This document shows positions 1 through 8,818 of a DNA stretch of 47,162 nucleotides, piece after piece. The position numbers and the translations under genes were made by a program. Under the pieces are notes generated by a model. It was given only the letters and a program-made list of their open reading frames with translations. It had not been told where the DNA came from and searched no databases. Source of the DNA: CAYJGN01 sp964369635 (GTDB lineage Bacteria > Bacillota > Clostridia > Oscillospirales > Ruminococcaceae); assembly GCA_964369635.1 (NCBI GenBank), contig CAYJGN010000010.1, positions 1 through 47,162 of the forward strand, read 5' to 3'. Each line of letters starts with the position of its first letter. Within the stretch, counting starts at the first letter, position 1.

Positions 1-1094
1 AGCATTGACTGTGAAGCCTGAACAAGGATGTTGTTCTTTGTGAAGGTCATCATCTCAGCTGCCATATCAACGTCACGGATACGAGACTCAGCGGCTGTCA
101 TATTCTCAGTTGTAACTCCGAGGTTATTTATAGTGTGCTCAAGTCTGTTCTGGATAGCACCAAGATCACCACGAGTTGAAGAAACTGATGTTATTGCTAT
201 TTTGATATTTCCAATTGCTTTGTCAGCGCCTTCTTCTGTTGTTATATCAACTTCTGCAATACCAAGTGATTTTGCATCCATATTGCGGATACCAACTGAA
301 ACTTTCTGCGAAGGATCTGCAGTGTCACCAACCTGTAGGTTAAGAGCAGCGCCCTCAACTTCTGTTATTGTTGCAGTTGCAGGAGCAGCTGGAGTTACAT
401 ATGTTCCTGTCATTGTTACGCTACCAACAGCGCCTGAAACAGCATCTTTGAATGCAGCTTCTGATATAGCAGTTCCTGCGTCAACGCCTGTTGCAGCAGC
501 GCCAGGACCTGTAACTGTGATAGTTAGGATGCCGTTTGAAACAGCGGCTGAAATTTCTCCGTCCTCGCCGGCTTCTGTTCCGTCAGCGTAAGCTATAGAA
601 ACGCCTGTGATTGAAGCATCAAGTCCCGATAGTACGAATCCACCGACTGCGTTTGTTTCAACGGTATCAGGAGCCATGCTTCCGTCAAGTAGGTTTATGC
701 CATTGAAGTTTGTGTTTTCAGCGATTCTGTCTATCTCGTCAAGTAGTGAGTCAACTTCTGCTTGAAGACTTGCTCTGTCTGAAGTATCGTATGTTCCGTT
801 CGCCGATTGAGTTGCAAGCTCTACCATTCTGTTTAGCATTGAGTGAACTTCTGTTAGCGCACCCTCAGCTGTTTGAACAAGTGATATACCGTCTTGAGCA
901 TTTTTCTGAGCTGTTTCGAGTCCCTGAATTTGAGCTCTCATTTTTTCAGATATTGCAAGACCTGCAGCATCGTCGCCCGCTCTGTTTATTCTGTAACCTG
1001 ATGATAGTTTCTCGAGGTTTTTGCCAACCTGGCTGTTGTTGTTTGTAAGCTGTCTGTGTGCATTTAATGCAGCGATATTGTGTTGTATACGCAT
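1..1094 (-). CDS. fliC: flagellin, 3' end cut by the window edge
   Basis: Flagellin is the structural subunit of the flagellar filament and is exported through the flagellar type III apparatus. The reading frame starts at an ATG (MRIQHNIAAL...) behind an AAGGAGG site and stays open to base 1. About 364 residues are visible and only the last few of the C-terminal D0 helix should be missing. The conserved N-terminal D0/D1 part has SSGYRINRAGDDAAGLAISE at about residues 31-50. The C-terminal D1 part is also present (SRIRDVDMAAEM, then NNILVQASQ). The centre is short, Ala/Thr/Val-rich and variable. The helix with LNRMVELATQSANG (87-100) matches the TLR5-recognised region. Identification is secure. 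Any stop codon lies outside the window. Confidence 0.96.
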   Translation of the reverse strand, partial: MRIQHNIAALNAHRQLTNNNSQVGKNLEKLSSGYRINRAGDDAAGLAISEKMRAQIQGLETAQKNAQDGISLVQTAEGALTEVHSMLNRMVELATQSANGTYDTSDRASLQAEVDSLLDEIDRIAENTNFNGINLLDGSMAPDTVETNAVGGFVLSGLDASITGVSIAYADGTEAGEDGEISAAVSNGILTITVTGPGAAATGVDAGTAISEAAFKDAVSGAVGSVTMTGTYVTPAAPATATITEVEGAALNLQVGDTADPSQKVSVGIRNMDAKSLGIAEVDITTEEGADKAIGNIKIAITSVSSTRGDLGAIQNRLEHTINNLGVTTENMTAAESRIRDVDMAAEMMTFTKNNILVQASQSM

Positions 1095-1125
1095 AATTTT
1101 TTCCTCCTTGAATTTTAAATCATTT

Positions 1126-1137
1126 ACTTCCTTGTAT
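1126..1137 (-). promoter_or_regulatory. candidate CsrA-binding site in the flagellin leader
   Basis: Read on the minus strand the bases are ATACAAGGAAGT, which match the CsrA consensus RUACARGGAUGU at 11 of 12 positions. A second, weaker GGA site overlaps the Shine-Dalgarno (CAAGGAGG, about 1103-1110). A GGA site upstream of the ribosome site plus one overlapping it is how CsrA represses hag translation in Bacillus subtilis. A small hairpin (CGAAAG/CTTTCG) lies just upstream in the leader. Regulation is inferred. No csrA or fliW gene is in this window. Confidence 0.55.
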
Positions 1138-1200
1138 CCGAAAGCCAATCTTTCGAAAACTTCTCTTTGCGATTGTTTTCTTCAACCGCCGTTGATTTAT

Positions 1201-1227
1201 ATATCGTCGTACTTTTTAAAAAGTTTA
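1201..1227 (-). promoter_or_regulatory. sigma-D (sigma-28) type flagellin promoter
   Basis: On the minus strand the -35 element is TAAA (1224-1227), followed by exactly 15 bases and then the -10 element GACGATAT (1201-1208). The Firmicute sigma-D consensus is TAAA-N15-GCCGATAT, so only one base differs. The predicted start is near 1194, which leaves a leader of about 100 nt before the fliC ATG. Late, class-3 flagellar control is the expected mode. The spacing and position make chance unlikely. Confidence 0.75.
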
Positions 1228-1377
1228 GCATTTTTTGAAATTTTTTTTGAAAAAATTATTTTTAAAAGGTATAAATATGCGTTTCACTCGGATAAACACT
1301 TGATTTGAAGACTAAAAATTTTTACTGATTTTACTCGGTTATTTTCAGATTTCGCAGAAGATATTTTTCTGCAAAAT

Positions 1378-1405
1378 AAAAAACGCCCCGTTTGGAGCGT
1401 TTTTC
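1378..1405 (-). terminator. intrinsic terminator after the lipoprotein gene
   Basis: AACGCCCC (1382-1389) pairs with GGAGCGTT (1394-1401), with one C-A mismatch and a 4-base loop. A-tracts on one side and T-tracts on the other let it work on either strand. It lies 10 bases past the lipoprotein stop codon and separates that gene from fliC. The next 150 bases toward fliC hold only the flagellin promoter and leader. Confidence 0.75.
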
Positions 1406-1414
1406 TTTTTTGTT

Positions 1415-2104
1415 TTATATATCAAAATTGTACTCTATAATATACTGATGGAAACCATCTTCGATATCATCAAAGCTAACTTCGTAGCCCTCATCGCTAA
1501 CATCAATTCCAATCTCAACTTCTATTGCCTCAACATATCCAAGCTCTGGCATAGCAGCATCTAAAACATCAAGCATATCGTTTACAACTCTGCTCGAGAA
1601 AGCGGTGTCATCCATAGCTAGCATCTCTGCATCATTTAGTGCAGCGGCTGCATACTCGTTAAACATCTCTTCTGTGAATGTTTTTGTGATGATATCTATC
1701 GGTTCAACAGCAACGGTAACTATATAGTCATCCCCTGTTTTTTCAGATGATATTACCTCAAATTTAATCTTCTGGTAGAGAGCTTCAGTTGCGGCAATAA
1801 GTCTTGATGCGGTATCTTCGTCAAGATAAGTATAGTCAACGCCAAAATAGCTCGCAAGCCATGCAGCTTCACTCTCAACATTACTCATGTAAAACTCTTC
1901 AAGTTCTTCTTCAGTCATAGGCTCAATAAATGAATCCATATAATTCTGGCTGTGCTGATTTAGGTAAGATGAGTTGAGTTCTTCTAAAACAATAAGTTCT
2001 GGGTCGAGTCCGTCTCCACCGAGTAGGCCGCTGATTATAGTACAGCCTGATAGCATAGTAGATACAAGTAATGTAACTAATACGAGTTTAAGTGTTCTTT
2101 TCAT
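1415..2104 (-). CDS. lipoprotein of unknown function
   Basis: This encodes a predicted 229-residue secreted lipoprotein. The start is taken as the ATG of MKRTLKLVLV because GGAGG (2111-2115) lies six bases upstream; a longer frame starting nine codons earlier lacks such a site. Residues 1-20 form a signal peptide ending in the lipobox LSGC, so the Cys would be lipidated and the protein anchored outside the membrane. The rest is acidic and mostly helical, with no catalytic motif I recognise; it resembles small clostridial DUF-type lipoproteins. It is followed by a clear terminator and is preceded, 85 bases upstream, by the carboxypeptidase gene. Function is unknown. Confidence 0.8.
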   Translation of the reverse strand: MKRTLKLVLVTLLVSTMLSGCTIISGLLGGDGLDPELIVLEELNSSYLNQHSQNYMDSFIEPMTEEELEEFYMSNVESEAAWLASYFGVDYTYLDEDTASRLIAATEALYQKIKFEVISSEKTGDDYIVTVAVEPIDIITKTFTEEMFNEYAAAALNDAEMLAMDDTAFSSRVVNDMLDVLDAAMPELGYVEAIEVEIGIDVSDEGYEVSFDDIEDGFHQYIIEYNFDI

Positions 2105-2189
2105 AATTTTCCTCCATATATTTTTTTCCAAAGCTATTTATACCATAAAAACAGCAAAAAAACAAGTAAAATACAAGATTTACCGCATA

Positions 2190-2939
2190 TTAGTAAAAGA
2201 TATCTAAATATTCGTGCAAAAGGATATCATTTTCATACATATAAACTGCCGCTTCTACCCCGACATAGCGATAATGCCAAGGCTCATACGAAACCCCTGT
2301 ATCTTCTGTTCTATCTTCGGGGAAGCTCAGGGTAAACCCGAAGTTATGGGCATTCTTTGCAAGCCAAGAATAGACCTCCCAGTCGGTAGTTGTTATCTCA
2401 TCTGCTGTAATATCAACTGCAACACCAAGCGCATGCTCACTTGTACCCGGTGGCGCTACCCATCTATTAGTCTGCGTTATTGCCTCTTCTTCGCTAAACC
2501 CTTGCGCCATATAGCTCTCAATCCTATTGTTATACAGCTCACTTTGATGAGAAACCGAGCGGTACCCTGAATTAACATACATAACAAGCCCCGCTTCTGC
2601 CCCTGCTTCAAACATAGCTATTAGCGGCTCTAAAACCCTCGCATCAACATATTCATCCCCCGGTGCTAACGCAAGCTCTGTTACTATATCCTCTTCCATT
2701 GGATAATCCGGGTGGATAACATTTAGCGGCCAGCCGTTGATATTTGGGATATCGAGATTTTGGGGAGTTATCCCTTTATCATTTGAAGATACCGATATCG
2801 GAGAATAAACGGCAACAGCCTCATCTTCCCCCATAAATATAAGCAATAAAAAAGCGAGAAAAACCGCCGCCAAAATGATAGCGATTGCGGCGATTTTTTT
2901 ATTATTTTTCTTTTTAATTTTATCTTTGCTGTTTGACAT
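2190..2939 (-). CDS. membrane-anchored D-Ala-D-Ala carboxypeptidase, M15 (VanY-type)
   Basis: M15 zinc peptidases trim the terminal D-Ala from peptidoglycan stem peptides outside the cell. The protein has a Lys-rich N-terminus, one transmembrane segment at about residues 16-36, then an extracellular domain. Zinc and catalytic residues are visible: SGYR (Arg127), SEHALGVAVD (His169, Asp176) and EPWH (Glu219, His222). I chose the ATG of MSNSKDK, preceded by AAGGAAAAGG; a TTG six codons upstream overlaps the previous stop codon and is possible. It directly follows the DUF2142 gene and probably belongs to the same transcript, fitting an envelope-related role. Family assignment is firm; substrate (D,D versus L,D) is inferred. 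Confidence 0.88.
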   Translation of the reverse strand: MSNSKDKIKKKNNKKIAAIAIILAAVFLAFLLLIFMGEDEAVAVYSPISVSSNDKGITPQNLDIPNINGWPLNVIHPDYPMEEDIVTELALAPGDEYVDARVLEPLIAMFEAGAEAGLVMYVNSGYRSVSHQSELYNNRIESYMAQGFSEEEAITQTNRWVAPPGTSEHALGVAVDITADEITTTDWEVYSWLAKNAHNFGFTLSFPEDRTEDTGVSYEPWHYRYVGVEAAVYMYENDILLHEYLDIFY

Positions 2940-2949
2940 AACCTTTTCC

Positions 2950-5136
2950 TTATCCAATATAATACCTTGCGAAAAGCTCGATAAATGTTATGGTGGAGAG
3001 TGCGGTAAATGATAGTAGCGTATAGTTTTCGCGCATTTTAGCCGTCGGCTCAACCTTTAATAGTTTGCCTGCTAAAAGGGCAATAAATATCATCGGCGCT
3101 ATAATAACAGGTAGGAAATATCTACCTTGAACACCTTCGATACTATTCGCACCAAGACCTGAAAATGCGCTATATAGCCCTGTGCAGACGGCTAAAAATG
3201 TTGCACCGAAAAGCACTGCTGTATAGAAAAGGTCGTTAAATAGCCTTTTGCCGGAAACGGTATCTTTGCCATCCATAACAGCCGCCATAAATAAACAAAA
3301 CGGGGTGAAAACAGATGCTAAAACAAGATAGATATTAAGCCAGCCAAAGCTTGATAGGTAATCGAGGTATACGCCGAGAATTCGCGAATAGAAGGTTTTT
3401 AGTATCATCCTTGCATAGAAAATAAAGTTGTGGTAGTACCATGAAATGGATGAAACAGGGTTCGAGGTGGACATATTCTCCTCAGTTACCATATGCGAGA
3501 AATTCGCTATATAGACATCCCAAAGAACAATAGCCGCCAGTGCCGCAACACCCGCTCCTGCTATCATAAACGTCCGCGGAATTTTTATTTTCCAGCTCTC
3601 TTTTGGAATTAGATAGATAAATAAGATAAGCGGCAGATATGCAAATTTAATCGTATTGAGGCTTGCATAGAGGGCAAGCATTATAATAAAGTCGCGCAGT
3701 CGTACCTCTTTTTTAAAACAGAAGGATATAAAGAGGATAGATAGAGCTGTTAGCATCATATCATATGATGTTGACGCCGCAAGCGATAGGGACATCGGTA
3801 AAAACATAACTGCGAGAAAGATATTTTTAAATCTCGTTATATTTCGAAGGGCAAAATAGCAGCAAGCGAGATAGAAGAAGAGGGAGAACATCCTTGCAAC
3901 ATAGAAGGCAACTAAAGCATCGGTCGTTACAATCCTTGTTAGCGCAACGCCAATTGCTCCCGGAATATATGGTAGGATATGCGGTATATCGCTCCTTGTA
4001 TATGTTGAGTAGCGGGTATAGGTATCCCCTGTTTCCCAGTCGTCATTAACCTCATTGTGGTAGTAGCTAAATGCTTCGAAAACCGAGCCGTTGAAGTTTT
4101 GGTAATTAACATCATAGAAAAAAGCAGGGAAAGCATTTTGCGCATAGTCCATGCTTTTTGGCATATCAGGCTCTTCGCTCTTAAGGTCGAAGTTTCCCAT
4201 ACCTATTGCATAGGTGCGATAGAAATGCCTATTCTCATCTGGAACTTGAAATGGAGGGTTCACAAAACAAACGATAGTTCCAAATAAAAGCATAAGCAGC
4301 ACCGCTCGCAGATTAAAGTTATGAACATACCTATATATGCAAACAGCGGCGATATAGCTCGCAACCGTTGCAGGTAGAAGGATAGCAAGAGATGGGATGA
4401 TATTATTCGCCGCCATAACATTTCCAGCGAAATATACGATATAAACGATACCAATAAATGCAACTATTCCGCCAAGCGATAGAAGATAAATCCCCTTTTT
4501 TGAAAATTTTATCTCTATCTTTCGCTTTTTTATCATTGGAATTAAAAATTCAGTGGTGATAATGAGCAGCACTATAAAAATTATCGCAATGGCAAATGAT
4601 AGGGCGATAAATAGCGATATATCAAACTCTATAGTTGGGACTAAGAAGTTTATCGTAAAGGAATCAAAAACGATAAGACCTGTTTCATGGGTGGTTAAAT
4701 CAAGGCGCAGTCCAACGACTTCGCCAATTGGGTTTTGATCTAAAATATACCCACCGCGATATGGTATTTCAACTGCATCGTTTTCAGAATATCCCGTCGT
4801 CGGGGTCCTTTTCATATAGAGCTTATTTGAGTTTCGACCGTCGTGCAAAACCTCCATATCATAAGAGATACTGTCAATATAAACGGGTTCCGGAAAGAGA
4901 ATTTCAAAATAAGGATCTTCGCTATCCGAATGAACGGTATTGCCATAAACGGTGAAATCCTTATTCCCTGTCATATCCGATAGGGTGAAGGTCTGCTCGG
5001 TAGCTCCGCTACTGACAAAGTTATCATACCTGTCGTCCATCGTTATAAAACAGTACCCCAAAGCAATAATAACGGCAAGCAATACCGCTATTACCTCTTT
5101 TATATGTCTTTTAAAAAAGTTTATCAGAACAGTCAA
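2950..5136 (-). CDS. DUF2142 polytopic membrane protein, glycosyltransferase-C-like
   Basis: This is a 728-residue integral membrane protein with about a dozen hydrophobic segments. The signature NPPFQVPDENRHFYR, after several N-terminal segments, is the DUF2142 motif. That family resembles lipid-linked-sugar-dependent (GT-C fold) glycosyltransferases and sits in O-antigen and surface-polysaccharide loci. It begins with a TTG that overlaps the stop of the upstream glycosyltransferase by four bases (TTGA), a sign of translational coupling. A short extracytoplasmic beta-rich domain lies between the first segment (about 13-31) and the second (about 170-200). A role in transferring or assembling a surface glycan is inferred from family and neighbours. 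Confidence 0.82.
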   Translation of the reverse strand: MTVLINFFKRHIKEVIAVLLAVIIALGYCFITMDDRYDNFVSSGATEQTFTLSDMTGNKDFTVYGNTVHSDSEDPYFEILFPEPVYIDSISYDMEVLHDGRNSNKLYMKRTPTTGYSENDAVEIPYRGGYILDQNPIGEVVGLRLDLTTHETGLIVFDSFTINFLVPTIEFDISLFIALSFAIAIIFIVLLIITTEFLIPMIKKRKIEIKFSKKGIYLLSLGGIVAFIGIVYIVYFAGNVMAANNIIPSLAILLPATVASYIAAVCIYRYVHNFNLRAVLLMLLFGTIVCFVNPPFQVPDENRHFYRTYAIGMGNFDLKSEEPDMPKSMDYAQNAFPAFFYDVNYQNFNGSVFEAFSYYHNEVNDDWETGDTYTRYSTYTRSDIPHILPYIPGAIGVALTRIVTTDALVAFYVARMFSLFFYLACCYFALRNITRFKNIFLAVMFLPMSLSLAASTSYDMMLTALSILFISFCFKKEVRLRDFIIMLALYASLNTIKFAYLPLILFIYLIPKESWKIKIPRTFMIAGAGVAALAAIVLWDVYIANFSHMVTEENMSTSNPVSSISWYYHNFIFYARMILKTFYSRILGVYLDYLSSFGWLNIYLVLASVFTPFCLFMAAVMDGKDTVSGKRLFNDLFYTAVLFGATFLAVCTGLYSAFSGLGANSIEGVQGRYFLPVIIAPMIFIALLAGKLLKVEPTAKMRENYTLLSFTALSTITFIELFARYYIG

Positions 5137-6569
5137 ATTATTCCCTCTTTTACTATGATATCGTAATCAATAATCGCTAAATTTTGATTAAGCGAGCTAT
5201 CCTCACCGTTAAATGCTATTTTTTGCAGTTTTATATCGCAATAGGCTTTCGCATATGGGTTAAAGACCGCATAACCTTCCCTTTTGGTTTCTTCAAAGCT
5301 ATCTAAAACATTTTCAATAATTTTATCATCTCTGCGCATCATATAGCAAAGAGGCGAGAAGGCGGCGATATTATTAATCGTTAGATTTCTGTTTGCATAG
5401 CCGTTATGACTTTCGCGAAATCCACTAAAAAGCGGATGCAAAAACCCACCATCTGCGCAGTACCCCGAGCAGATTATATTTCCATTGCTACTTAGAATTT
5501 TTGGTACAACATATCTTGTGGTTTTAAAATTTAGCAGCATAGCAAGCTCTAAAACCGACTTTCTATCTATAATAACCCCTTTTTCCAAAACAAGCAATAG
5601 CTCTTTTGCATTTTCATTGCCACTCTTAAAATAATCTTCATAAACACCATCTTGCAATATGGTGATATTAAAGTTTGTTGGAAAAGAGAATTTATAGCTG
5701 CCAGAAACAAGCGGCTCTTCGATTTTTGCATCAACCGACAGCCTTTTATAATGCGCTAAAAGAGCATTTTCAGCGGCGGTAACCGCATAGGGTTTTGCTG
5801 AAATATCTGCGGCAACCGAGTTTTCATGCACCCTCCAGCAGTATAGAATTTTATCTATCTTATATGTTTTTTTGCATTGTTCAGAGCATCGCAAAATATA
5901 GTCATAGTCCTGACTTCCATCAAAAAGCGGGTTTAGTTCACCAACCTTTTGATATAGCTCTTTTGAGATAGCAAAAAGATGGCAGATATAGTTGCTTGAA
6001 CGAAGGGTATCGGGACCAAATTCCCCCTTGAAATAAGGATCAAAACGGCTTTTATACTCCCCATCAATTCTATCCATATCCGAATAGATAAAGTCAGCGC
6101 CACTTTCAAATCCTTTTGCAACTTCAAAAAAGGCATCTGGCATAAGTATATCATCATGGTCGCAGAAAATTATAACGTCGCCTTTGGCGATTTCAAGTCC
6201 TCTGTTTGTATTACCGCTAATCCCCTCGTTGCTATCAAGCTTTTTATAAACTATCCGCTTATCTGAAAAATGAGCAACAATCTCTTTCAGACTATCATCA
6301 GCTGAGGCATCTGCTAAAATCAGCTCGAAATTCTGATAGCTATTTTTAAGGCATGAGTTTATAAGCTCGCGAAGGTAAACTGGCGGAGTGTTAAAACATG
6401 GGACAACCACCGATATTTTTGCCCCCATTTTGCTTTTTCCCTGCTCGATAAGCTCTTGACTCGAAACATTCCCATAATAGAGATATCTTTTCTTTGCCTT
6501 GCCTGAAAAAAGCTTTTTTATAACCCCACGAGGTCCTATTCTTATTGCAGTTTTTATTTTACCTATCAT
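5133..6569 (-). CDS. GT2-family glycosyltransferase
   Basis: This is a GT-A fold glycosyltransferase that moves a sugar from a nucleotide-sugar donor at the cytoplasmic face of the membrane. The N-terminal region to about residue 45 is basic. The GT2 domain then runs from ISVVVPCFNTPP to about residue 270. It has the metal-binding motif CDHDD, the acceptor-site region DGSQDYDYILR, and CWRVHENSVA near its end. The C-terminal 200 residues are divergent, with no motif I recognise. It starts two bases after the upstream glycosyltransferase stop and overlaps DUF2142 downstream, so the block is one operon. The sugar and acceptor cannot be read from sequence. Confidence 0.9.
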   Translation of the reverse strand: MIGKIKTAIRIGPRGVIKKLFSGKAKKRYLYYGNVSSQELIEQGKSKMGAKISVVVPCFNTPPVYLRELINSCLKNSYQNFELILADASADDSLKEIVAHFSDKRIVYKKLDSNEGISGNTNRGLEIAKGDVIIFCDHDDILMPDAFFEVAKGFESGADFIYSDMDRIDGEYKSRFDPYFKGEFGPDTLRSSNYICHLFAISKELYQKVGELNPLFDGSQDYDYILRCSEQCKKTYKIDKILYCWRVHENSVAADISAKPYAVTAAENALLAHYKRLSVDAKIEEPLVSGSYKFSFPTNFNITILQDGVYEDYFKSGNENAKELLLVLEKGVIIDRKSVLELAMLLNFKTTRYVVPKILSSNGNIICSGYCADGGFLHPLFSGFRESHNGYANRNLTINNIAAFSPLCYMMRRDDKIIENVLDSFEETKREGYAVFNPYAKAYCDIKLQKIAFNGEDSSLNQNLAIIDYDIIVKEGII

Positions 6570-6571
6570 AA

Positions 6572-8818
6572 CTAAATCTTTTTAAAGACCTTTCTTATCA
6601 TTTTTCCGATTATAGGCGGAAACTGCAACTTGCTAATTATCTTATATTTAATGCTACCCTTTATATAAGCGAGCTCATCTTCAGCGGCAAGCAGAAGCGA
6701 GCGATAGACGGTATCATCGGTCGATAAAACCCCTGAGAAAATGCTCTCGATAAACTTTCTATCCTTCAAAAACCGCTTTTTGCCGCCAGTTAGGCTATTA
6801 TATAGCGCTTTATATTCACTCGCCATATCTGATAGAGTTTTATGCTTATAATCTTTGAGGGAAGCAAGTTTTTCATTATAGCTATTTTTATCTTCTATAA
6901 TAGATAGAAGCTTTTGATAAATTTCGGTAGCACTGCTCTCTATATCCATCAAAAATCCAGCGTTATTTGCCGTTATTCTCTCAGCGACCGCTCCAATATC
7001 AAAGGCAAGGATTGGAATATTTGCTATCATCGCCTCAGATAGGGTATAGCTAAAGGTTTCCGGCCATATAGAGAAGATGCCAACAAGGTCGATATCATAG
7101 CTTTGCAGAAGGGAGATAATATCAACTCGCATATAGTTTTCAATCAAAGTAACCCTTTTGCCCTCGCCTGCAAGCGCCCTTATCTCTTCATCGTAAACTG
7201 CACCGAAGATATAGAAATTTATATCTTTATCTTTGCATTTTTTTATGAGTGCTGCTATCTTACCGCTACCTTTATGAACGGCAACACCGCCGATAAATGC
7301 AACGTTAAATCCTTTTTTATCCGCTCTTTTTGTGGTTTTATACTCTTCCCCCATAAGTCCGTGATATCTTGCATCTATTTTGATATCGGGGAAAATTTCG
7401 TTTATTATATCTGCGGTATTCTGCGAGGGAGTTATAACGCTATCAAACCCCTCGAGGAATTTTTTATGCTCATCTCTATAAGCTTCTATAATATCGCTCT
7501 GAATACCCTTTTGGTGGGATAGACATCGCGAGCATTTTTCATGGTCAGTTGATGGGCCGCAGTATTTCTGGCTATCATCAACGCAGTTTATTAAAGGGCA
7601 GATAAAAGCAAGGTCGTGAATGGTACAGACCGAGCGAACGCCATATTCTTTGGCGATATATGGGATATCGAGGGTATGTCCCGCTGTATGTTGTAGATGG
7701 ACAAGGTCGATATCGAAATTCTTTATTATATCGGATATCATCTTAGAATAGCTCTGATTGTGGTATTTTAAGTCATAATAGATAAGCAGCGGGAATAAAA
7801 ACTCTTCGCTCCCACCCTTATGATAGACGGATAATCGGTACCCATCCTTTTGGTGGGAGAGGACAAAGAAATTATATTCATCGCGCATACTTCTTATCAT
7901 ATCCCAAAGATGAAGGGTAACTCCACCAACGCATCTCAAATCCTCTTCGCTGTCAATCCATGAGTGGACTATCGCAAGGATATTTTTGCGCTCACCGAGA
8001 TTTAGCTGCCAGCCAACGTTTTTACCGATAACACTGTTGTGCTTAAAAACAACATATTGGCTTGTATACTGGCGAAGTCTTGGGTAGCGCCGGTCAAGAA
8101 TGAGGCCTGCGTCTGCTATCCTCTGGTCTTTATCAGCACCAAAAGACTGGGTGCCTTTATGGTAGATAAAGGTATCATCAGCGCAGATATTAACCATTCC
8201 ATTCTCAATAGCGCGAAAAGAAAAATCGTTCTCTTCGCCGTATCCTTTGCCGAAAGTTTTCTCATCAAACAAACCACAGACATCAAGCGCACGCCTTTTT
8301 ATAAACATGCAATACCCATTCGCCGTTGGTATTTCGGGGAAGATTTTAAGGGAAGTTTCTTCTATCATCTGTGCATAGTCAGAAAGAGAAATATCAGATG
8401 GAATCTCGTTATCCTCGCAAAAATTCGGCACCGAAACAAGAGTGCCGTTATTTGTTAGCGGAGTTACTGTTGCTATTTCAAAACGGCTATATGCAGCACT
8501 ATGCAGCTTTGAAACAAAATTCTTCGTCACTTCCGTGTCGGAATTTAGAAGGATAACATCATTCTTATCGCTCTCGCGCATTCCTCTGTTCACCGTTGCA
8601 ACAAATCCTTGATTTTTCTCATTTTGAAGAAGCAGAATATTGAGGTTCTCGTATGTTGAAACAACCTCTTTTAAATGCGGAAAAACCCTCTCTTCAGGGC
8701 TTTTATCGTCTATTATAATCAGGCGATTTTTTTCTAAATCGCCATATTTCGCAACACTATCGATACAGGGTTTTAAATAGTCGTACCCGTTATAAACAGG
8801 GACTATAATATCAACCAT
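6572..8818 (-). CDS. bifunctional glycosyltransferase, GT2 plus GT4 domains
   Basis: A 748-residue fusion of two glycosyltransferases. Residues 1-265 form a GT2 (GT-A) domain: VDIIVPVYNGYDYL, the DxD-like LLNSDTEV, and GYGEENDFSFR near the acceptor site. From about residue 285 a GT4 (GT-B) domain follows, with GGVTLHLWDMIRSM, FIGGVAVHKGSG and the EX7E-type PETFSYTLSEAM. A Cys-rich stretch (CPLINCVDDSQKYCG ... CSRC) in the GT4 part resembles a metal knuckle seen in some GT4 enzymes of this type. The ATG lies after GGAGATAACA and overlaps the upstream stop by eight bases. Such fusions typically add two successive sugars to a surface polymer or glycoprotein; the product is not predictable. Confidence 0.9.
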   Translation of the reverse strand: MVDIIVPVYNGYDYLKPCIDSVAKYGDLEKNRLIIIDDKSPEERVFPHLKEVVSTYENLNILLLQNEKNQGFVATVNRGMRESDKNDVILLNSDTEVTKNFVSKLHSAAYSRFEIATVTPLTNNGTLVSVPNFCEDNEIPSDISLSDYAQMIEETSLKIFPEIPTANGYCMFIKRRALDVCGLFDEKTFGKGYGEENDFSFRAIENGMVNICADDTFIYHKGTQSFGADKDQRIADAGLILDRRYPRLRQYTSQYVVFKHNSVIGKNVGWQLNLGERKNILAIVHSWIDSEEDLRCVGGVTLHLWDMIRSMRDEYNFFVLSHQKDGYRLSVYHKGGSEEFLFPLLIYYDLKYHNQSYSKMISDIIKNFDIDLVHLQHTAGHTLDIPYIAKEYGVRSVCTIHDLAFICPLINCVDDSQKYCGPSTDHEKCSRCLSHQKGIQSDIIEAYRDEHKKFLEGFDSVITPSQNTADIINEIFPDIKIDARYHGLMGEEYKTTKRADKKGFNVAFIGGVAVHKGSGKIAALIKKCKDKDINFYIFGAVYDEEIRALAGEGKRVTLIENYMRVDIISLLQSYDIDLVGIFSIWPETFSYTLSEAMIANIPILAFDIGAVAERITANNAGFLMDIESSATEIYQKLLSIIEDKNSYNEKLASLKDYKHKTLSDMASEYKALYNSLTGGKKRFLKDRKFIESIFSGVLSTDDTVYRSLLLAAEDELAYIKGSIKYKIISKLQFPPIIGKMIRKVFKKI

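Noticed and set aside
28..1048. Plus-strand frames across the left end
   Set aside because: They lie opposite the flagellin gene, whose minus-strand translation is unmistakable.
2937..2957. A longer N-terminus for the VanY-type gene using TTG
   Set aside because: The upstream TTG overlaps the previous stop and has no ribosome site, while the ATG at 2937-2939 follows AAGGAAAAGG.
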